DNA of 19,191 nucleotides from Halieaceae bacterium UBA5044 (lineage in GTDB: Bacteria; Pseudomonadota; Gammaproteobacteria; Pseudomonadales; Halieaceae): contig DIBU01000012.1 in NCBI GenBank assembly GCA_002416125.1, forward strand, positions 1-19,191, written 5' to 3'. Under the pieces are notes generated by a model. That model was not told where the DNA came from. It searched no databases and saw nothing but the letters and a program-made list of their open reading frames with translations. This document shows, in pieces, positions 14,904 through 19,191 of this stretch. The stretch's first letter is position 1; every line of letters starts with the position of its first letter. The position numbers and the translations under genes are program-made.

Positions 14904-15905
14904 ATGACAGACATCCCAACCTATCATGTGCTCGCCCTGTCAGGAGGAGGATATCGCAGCCTTTATACGGCGACGGTTCTTGCCGAACTTGAAGCCGTAC
15001 TGGGTCGTCCTATCGCTTCGCATTTTGATCTGATTTGCGGCACATCGGCAGGAGGGATGTTAGCTTTGGGGCTGGCAGCGGAGATTCCAGCGAGCGAACT
15101 CAAGGCATTATTCGAAGACGAAGGTAGCCGCATCTTTGGTTGCCGCAGCCTGCCGCGGCGGATTCTAGGATTCTGGCTGACCGCAAAGCATGACTCAGCG
15201 GGATTACGAGAAGTGCTGACCGAGCGCTTCCAAGGGACCATGATCGGCGACCTGAGGCATCGTGTTCTCGTGCCGGCCGTCAACTGCTCGACGGGTCGGG
15301 GGCAGTTCTTCAAAACACCACACCATCCTTCCTTTGAGCTCGATCACCGGATGAAAATCGTCGATGTCGCGTTGGCGACCGCTGCCGCGCCCGTCTACTT
15401 TCCTCTGGCACGCAACGACCGCGGTGTCTTCGCGGATGGGGGGCTGGTTGGCAACGCCCCCGGCCTGTTCGGGTTGCACGAAGTCAAGACGTTCCTGGCA
15501 CCGAACCAGAATCCGCTGATTCGGGTTCTCTCAATCGGCACGATGACCATCGGGGCAACCGTCCGCGGCGGCGCCAGCCTTGACCGCGGATTCGGGAAGT
15601 GGCGGGGAGGACTCTTCGACCTCGTGATCTCCGCTCAGGAGTCGTCGGTGGATTACATGCTACGGCAGCTGCTGGAGAATAACTACTTCCAGATCGACGA
15701 CAAGGCGACACCTGATCAGAGCAAGGATGTCAAGGCGTTGGATAGGGTTTCCATCGGCGCCACGAATACCCTCAAGGATCGCGGCAATCACGCGGTACAG
15801 CGTGCACTCGGCGATCCTCTTTTCCAACCGTTTCGAGCGCACCAGGCCGGCGCACCGATCTTCTATCACGGCCCCAACAGAAATGTTCCCGAGGCCACAT
15901 GCTGA
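14904..15905 (+). CDS. capV: CapV patatin-like phospholipase, CBASS effector
   Basis: This 333-residue patatin-like phospholipase carries the oxyanion-hole motif GGGYR at 14-18, the nucleophile elbow GTSAGG at 46-51 with Ser48, and the catalytic aspartate in DGG at 178-180. CapV proteins of type II CBASS bind the cyclic dinucleotide made by the CD-NTase, then hydrolyse membrane phospholipids and kill the infected cell before phage release. All catalytic residues are present, and the C-terminal ~140 residues complete the usual patatin length. Nothing suggests damage to the gene. It starts 6 bases after the DUF2188 stop with only a weak ribosome site, so coupling to DUF2188 translation is likely. 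It overlaps the CD-NTase start by 7 bases (ATGCTGA). Confidence 0.92.
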   Translation: MTDIPTYHVLALSGGGYRSLYTATVLAELEAVLGRPIASHFDLICGTSAGGMLALGLAAEIPASELKALFEDEGSRIFGCRSLPRRILGFWLTAKHDSAGLREVLTERFQGTMIGDLRHRVLVPAVNCSTGRGQFFKTPHHPSFELDHRMKIVDVALATAAAPVYFPLARNDRGVFADGGLVGNAPGLFGLHEVKTFLAPNQNPLIRVLSIGTMTIGATVRGGASLDRGFGKWRGGLFDLVISAQESSVDYMLRQLLENNYFQIDDKATPDQSKDVKALDRVSIGATNTLKDRGNHAVQRALGDPLFQPFRAHQAGAPIFYHGPNRNVPEATC

Positions 15906-17041
15906 ACCTAAGCCCACTTTTCTTCACCACCGTTGATGACGAATCCTGCATGCATAACCAGCTGGACCTGACGCCTGATCAACGCACCTGGATCGCCAGC
16001 GCACGCACCGATGTCAGGAACTGCCTGCGCACCGGCGTCCCCAGCTTCCTGCGGGCGAGCGGCTACACCGAGGCCGCGCCGCAGCCGCGCTTCTTTACGC
16101 AAGGGTCGTGGGCATACAAGACGCTGAACTCGCCGGCACAACACCCACAGCAGGCAGATATCGATGATGGTTGCTATCTGCCATTGAGTTTCGTCTCACA
16201 GACAAAGCGCCCTAGCATCGCGGCGACGGTGTTCTTTGCCGCCGCGGAAAAAGCTTTGAAGCCACTGATCGATGAACGGGGCTGGACGCTCGTCACCGAC
16301 AAGCCGACGTGCATCCGCATCGTTATTGCTTCGTATGCCCACATTGATATTCCTTTGTACGCCATTCCAGACGAGGAGTTTGAGACGCTCTCCAAAGCTT
16401 CGATGGAGCGATATGGCTTTGACTCGCTGACGGATGCGGTGAACAAGGCGGAGCGTGATGCCTGGACAGCATTACCTGCTGACAGAGTTCTGCTGGCCCA
16501 CCGTGAATGCAATTGGATGTCGTCCGATCCGAGGCCTGTGAAAGAGTGGTTCCTGGGTGAAGTAGAGGCCAAGGGGGAACAGTTCCGCCGCGTGGTGCGC
16601 TACCTGAAGGCCTTCCGTGATTGGAGGTGGCCCAGTGGTGGGCCCGCTTCGATCCTGTTGATGGCCGCTTCGGCCCCGCTGTTTGAGAAGCGCGAGCGGC
16701 GGGATGATCTCGCCTTGCTGGATGTCGTCGCGGCACTGCCAGCCCGGTTGCGGGCGGGCGTCAACAACCCCGTGGATGAGTCCGAGTCGTTCACGGAGCG
16801 GCTTGGCAAATCCGGAGTCGAAGAAGCGGCAAGGTCGTTTGAAGAACTTGAGAAAGTGCTTCGCGGAGCCACCGACGCTGGCAGCCCTTCACAAGCCTGC
16901 ATTTGGATGCAGGGCGAATTCGGCCCTCGCTTTCCGAACGAACCGGATCGGGTAAAGGTGGTATCCCTCGCCGCCACCATTGCCGCGGCACCCGCGACGC
17001 CCGGTCCAAGCGAACTAGTCGGTCGAACGAAGGCTGGATGA
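15899..17041 (+). CDS. DncV-like CD-NTase (cyclic dinucleotide synthase) of type II CBASS
   Basis: This 380-residue enzyme has the nucleotidyltransferase motif QGSWAYKTL (GS at 69-70), the metal-binding DID at 87-89 (in ADIDDGCYLP) and the third aspartate D150 in HIDIPLYAIPD. Further blocks such as WMSSDPRPVKEWF and GGPASILLMA are also shared with V. cholerae DncV. This suggests clade A and a 3',3'-cGAMP-type product, the known activator of CapV. The protein ends in Gly (KAG), the residue that Cap2 uses to couple CD-NTases to target molecules. The ATG at 15899 overlaps the capV stop; a second ATG at codon 18 is possible. The N-terminal part before the GS motif is shorter than in DncV. The product identity is inferred from motif similarity as I recall it. 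Confidence 0.92.
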   Translation: MLNLSPLFFTTVDDESCMHNQLDLTPDQRTWIASARTDVRNCLRTGVPSFLRASGYTEAAPQPRFFTQGSWAYKTLNSPAQHPQQADIDDGCYLPLSFVSQTKRPSIAATVFFAAAEKALKPLIDERGWTLVTDKPTCIRIVIASYAHIDIPLYAIPDEEFETLSKASMERYGFDSLTDAVNKAERDAWTALPADRVLLAHRECNWMSSDPRPVKEWFLGEVEAKGEQFRRVVRYLKAFRDWRWPSGGPASILLMAASAPLFEKRERRDDLALLDVVAALPARLRAGVNNPVDESESFTERLGKSGVEEAARSFEELEKVLRGATDAGSPSQACIWMQGEFGPRFPNEPDRVKVVSLAATIAAAPATPGPSELVGRTKAG

Positions 17042-18669
17042 GCAGCACCACATCGGTCACAGACGTGATCGAGGCCTTCGGGCAGCGAGGCTTCGTGTTT
17101 GTTGGCAAAGCGGATGACGGCTGGTTCAGGCTGCACGGACGGTTGACCCCACCCCAATCGGACAAGGGCTTTCCGTGTGAGATTCAGCTCGACCCTACGC
17201 TCTTCGACTTGCCTCGCATCCGGCTGCTGGAAATCCCGCCTGATCTGCCCGCAGCGGTCCCTCATCTTGGCGCGGATGGCGGGCTTTGCTATCTCGCCAA
17301 GGGTACGGTCGTTCTGGACATCTACGATCCCGTCGGACAATCACTTGCGTGCCTACAGCACGCGGCCGTCGTGTTCGAGAAAATCTTGAAAGGAGAGATG
17401 GTTGAAGATCTTGCGGAAGAATTCTTCGCTTATTGGCCTGGCGGGCTTTGCTTCGTGGACATGCAGGGCGCAGACCTAGGTCGGCAGCACTGTATAGTCG
17501 CGCAGGCCGATGGGAGTACACTGTGGTTCATCAGCGACAACGTAGATCGGACAACTGAGAAGCTGAAGTCGCTCGGCTACCAGGCCAGCGATAAAACGGT
17601 GCTGACTTACCGGGTCAAGACTGTCGCTCAACCCCGACCTCTGACCAGCCATTGGCCGCCCAAAACAGTTGGGGATATCTTGGCATGGCAAGGCACCCTT
17701 GATCCTCGCTGCCGGCGCAAGATTCACAAGCGTATCAAGGAAGGGGAAAGGAAGAAGGCCAACGGTGTACTGATCGTCATCGAATCTCCGTTGATGACGT
17801 ATGCTTTTGCGGTTCTCTATGACCGCCAACCTCCGGTCCAAAAGAACAAGCACGCGAATCGCAGGGATTCGACCTATGGGTTGGAGGTGATGCCCATCTC
17901 AGTAGTGAGAATCGACGATCGGTACATCGCTGAGCGGAACGTGCCAAAATCAAAGACGCTTGCAGGTAAGAACCTAGCCGTTGTGGGATGCGGCACAATT
18001 GGCGGATATCTGGCGGATATGCTGGTTAAGTCCGGCGCGGGGACGTGCGGCGGAAAACTCACGTTAGTAGATTTTGACAGCCTTTTCCCGCAAAACATCG
18101 GGCGTCATCGCCTGGGGTTTCCGGACTTGCTTTTGAACAAAGCAGAGGCCATGGCGAAGGAGCTCAAGCGCTTGGCACCAGGTGCCGCGGTTCGTGCACT
18201 TCCGATAGATGTCAGGCAAGCGCAACTAGGGGAGCTGGACCTGCTCATAGATGCCACCGGCGAAGAATCTCTCGGGCATTGGCTAAGTGGCCACTATCCG
18301 GCTCCGATGCCTATGCTTTCGGTCTGGATCGAGGGGCCGGGAACCACCGTCCGTGCACTCCTGAGGCCACATGCATCGGGTGCGTGCTACCGATGTCTTT
18401 GGCACAGCAACAGAAGAGGTGAGCTCCGCTCCACCGTTGATTCTCTTCCTGCCATTTTGGCGGGACATGGATGCGAAGGTTTGTACGTGCCTTTCCCGGC
18501 ATCGGTGTCGGTACAGGCTGCTAGCCTAGGCGCCGAGATGACACTCGACTGGGTCAACGGCGTTTATTCCCCAGCACTCCGGACTAGACTGATTGACCAC
18601 ACACATCAGAGTGCCACGCCCGATTGCGATCCGCTGATAGACCGGGATTGCCCCATATGCGGTTCATGA
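17038..18669 (+). CDS. cap2: Cap2: fused E2-E1 ubiquitin-transfer-like protein
   Basis: This 543-residue protein has an N-terminal E2-like domain with the active cysteine in GGLCYL (C84). A ThiF/E1-type adenylation domain begins at about 305, with nucleotide loop GCGTIG at 318-323, VDFDSLFPQNIGRH at 344-357 (D345, D347, N353, R356) and DATGEES at 405-411. Paired cysteines CYRC (450-453) and CPIC (538-541) look like a structural zinc site. C479 in HGCEGLYVPF then sits where ThiF-like E1s carry the thioester cysteine. Cap2 joins the C-terminal glycine of the CD-NTase to cellular targets and so primes it for signalling. The ATG at 17038 overlaps the CD-NTase stop by 4 bases; the frame is open 45 codons further upstream but only within that gene. 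Confidence 0.93.
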   Translation: MSSTTSVTDVIEAFGQRGFVFVGKADDGWFRLHGRLTPPQSDKGFPCEIQLDPTLFDLPRIRLLEIPPDLPAAVPHLGADGGLCYLAKGTVVLDIYDPVGQSLACLQHAAVVFEKILKGEMVEDLAEEFFAYWPGGLCFVDMQGADLGRQHCIVAQADGSTLWFISDNVDRTTEKLKSLGYQASDKTVLTYRVKTVAQPRPLTSHWPPKTVGDILAWQGTLDPRCRRKIHKRIKEGERKKANGVLIVIESPLMTYAFAVLYDRQPPVQKNKHANRRDSTYGLEVMPISVVRIDDRYIAERNVPKSKTLAGKNLAVVGCGTIGGYLADMLVKSGAGTCGGKLTLVDFDSLFPQNIGRHRLGFPDLLLNKAEAMAKELKRLAPGAAVRALPIDVRQAQLGELDLLIDATGEESLGHWLSGHYPAPMPMLSVWIEGPGTTVRALLRPHASGACYRCLWHSNRRGELRSTVDSLPAILAGHGCEGLYVPFPASVSVQAASLGAEMTLDWVNGVYSPALRTRLIDHTHQSATPDCDPLIDRDCPICGS

Positions 18670-19133
18670 ACTCCTGGGCTACTACCGATAGGAGGGCTTT
18701 ACTGCATTTCTCGGAGTCCACTCTGGAGACTTTCTGCCGCTATGTCCAGGTCAGTGATACCGACTGTGAAGCTGGCGGACTCCTGCTCGGTTCCGTTCAT
18801 GGAGTCCACATGATTATCGAGCAGGCAACTACTCCCACGACATGGGACAAGCGATTCCGCTACTTGTTTGAGCGGATGCCATTTGGCCATGAGACCATTG
18901 CCCTGGCTCGATGGACTGCGAGTCACGGAATCGTCCGCTATCTGGGCGAATGGCACACACATCCGGAGGATGATCCTCATCCCTCTGATCTCGACATATC
19001 GGAATGGAGGCGCTTATCAGCGAAACGTCGAGATGGGCGACCGATGCTTGCGGTCATAGTCGGGCGAAAGTCTCTGTACGCCGAACTGGTGCCGAATTTA
19101 GGCCGAGGTCCGGTATTTGCCCCCGTGGAATAG
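18657..19133 (+). CDS. cap3: Cap3: JAMM/Mov34-type deconjugating isopeptidase
   Basis: This 158-residue JAB/JAMM metalloprotease has catalytic glutamate E38 (CEAGGLLLG) and zinc-binding HTHP with H100 and H102. The S110-x2-D113 motif (PSDLD) supplies the last ligand, so the full JAMM signature is intact. In type II CBASS, Cap3 cleaves the CD-NTase from its Cap2-made conjugates and so limits or resets signalling. ATG at 18657 has a GGGA about 10 bases ahead. ATG at 18666, which forms an ATGA overlap with the cap2 stop, would remove three residues and is also plausible. The open frame back to a TTG at 18624 lies inside cap2 and is less likely. It is the last gene of the operon. Confidence 0.92.
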   Translation: MRFMNSWATTDRRALLHFSESTLETFCRYVQVSDTDCEAGGLLLGSVHGVHMIIEQATTPTTWDKRFRYLFERMPFGHETIALARWTASHGIVRYLGEWHTHPEDDPHPSDLDISEWRRLSAKRRDGRPMLAVIVGRKSLYAELVPNLGRGPVFAPVE

Positions 19134-19150
19134 CGGCTAACCAACTCAAT

Positions 19151-19168
19151 GCCGTCCCTACGGGCGGC
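19151..19168 (+). terminator. Weak hairpin after cap3, possible terminator
   Basis: GCCGTCCC (19151-19158) can pair with GGGCGGC (19162-19168) with one bulged T and a TAC loop, 17 bases after the cap3 stop. No T-run follows, so intrinsic termination is doubtful. It may instead be part of an IS end, since the IS-like repeat at 19171-19191 starts two bases later. Confidence 0.25.
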
Positions 19169-19170
19169 CT

Positions 19171-19191
19171 TAGGGATGCTCTGAACAACCC
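19171..19191 (-). repeat. Putative IS terminal inverted repeat, right edge
   Basis: The reverse complement of this stretch matches 2-22 at 16 of 21 positions, including the core TTCAGAG. It lies 37 bases after the cap3 stop at the very edge of the window. It may be the end of an IS of the same family as the IS1182 remnant at the left edge. Confidence 0.4.

Noticed and set aside
16600..17340. 246-codon minus-strand ORF across the CD-NTase/cap2 junction
   Set aside because: It is antisense to two strongly supported CBASS genes and has no motif of its own.
1..19191. CRISPR arrays, tRNA or rRNA genes, attachment sites
   Set aside because: I looked for regularly spaced repeats, tRNA-like cloverleaf segments and integrase-linked direct repeats and found none that I could support.

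Overview
The window is part of a proteobacterial integrative and conjugative element (ICE), or a genomic island derived from one. It carries a complete type II CBASS anti-phage operon as cargo. The base composition is GC-rich and the transfer genes belong to the PFGI-1/ICEHin1056-like 'GI-type' T4SS families known from gamma- and betaproteobacteria. A gammaproteobacterial host is the best guess; I cannot name a genus.

Layout. (1) Positions 1-308 hold the 5' remnant of an IS1182-type transposase gene ending in a sequence that looks like an IS terminus. (2) Positions 309-816 hold about 300 bp without a convincing gene but with a perfect CRP-type palindrome, then a small unrecognised 65-codon ORF. 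(3) Positions 817-12959, all on the minus strand, hold a tightly packed T4SS/mating-pore operon. In transcription order it encodes RAQPRD protein, TIGR03758, TIGR03745 (pilin-like), TIGR03750, TIGR03746, TIGR03749, TIGR03752, TIGR03751 lipoprotein, TIGR03744 VirB4-like ATPase, TIGR03757, TIGR03756, TIGR03755, a small membrane protein and a TraG N-terminal-domain protein. Most junctions overlap by a few bases. (4) Positions 13128-14392, also minus strand, encode an HTH regulator and an ImmA/IrrE-type zinc peptidase, matching the CapH/CapP pair known to control CBASS. (5) Positions 14393-14672 are a divergent control region. (6) Positions 14673-19133, plus strand, encode DUF2188 protein - CapV patatin phospholipase - DncV-like CD-NTase - Cap2 (E2-E1 fusion) - Cap3 (JAMM peptidase). 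(7) The last bases (19171-19191) match the first bases of the window in inverted orientation, so both edges look like IS ends.

How it works together. CapH probably represses the divergent promoter region, and CapP cleaves CapH after DNA damage. Cap2 would prime the CD-NTase through its C-terminal glycine and Cap3 would remove that conjugate. On infection the CD-NTase would make a cGAMP-type signal that activates CapV to degrade membrane phospholipid. The four core genes have the order of the Vibrio cholerae VSP-1 system (capV-dncV-cap2-cap3). Three things go beyond that prototype: a DUF2188 gene at the head of the operon, the CapH/CapP pair, and the position of that pair directly upstream of, and on the same strand as, the conjugation operon. 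The last point allows joint control of defence and transfer by one damage sensor. No relaxase, coupling ATPase, integrase or attachment site is visible, so the ICE is incomplete within this window.
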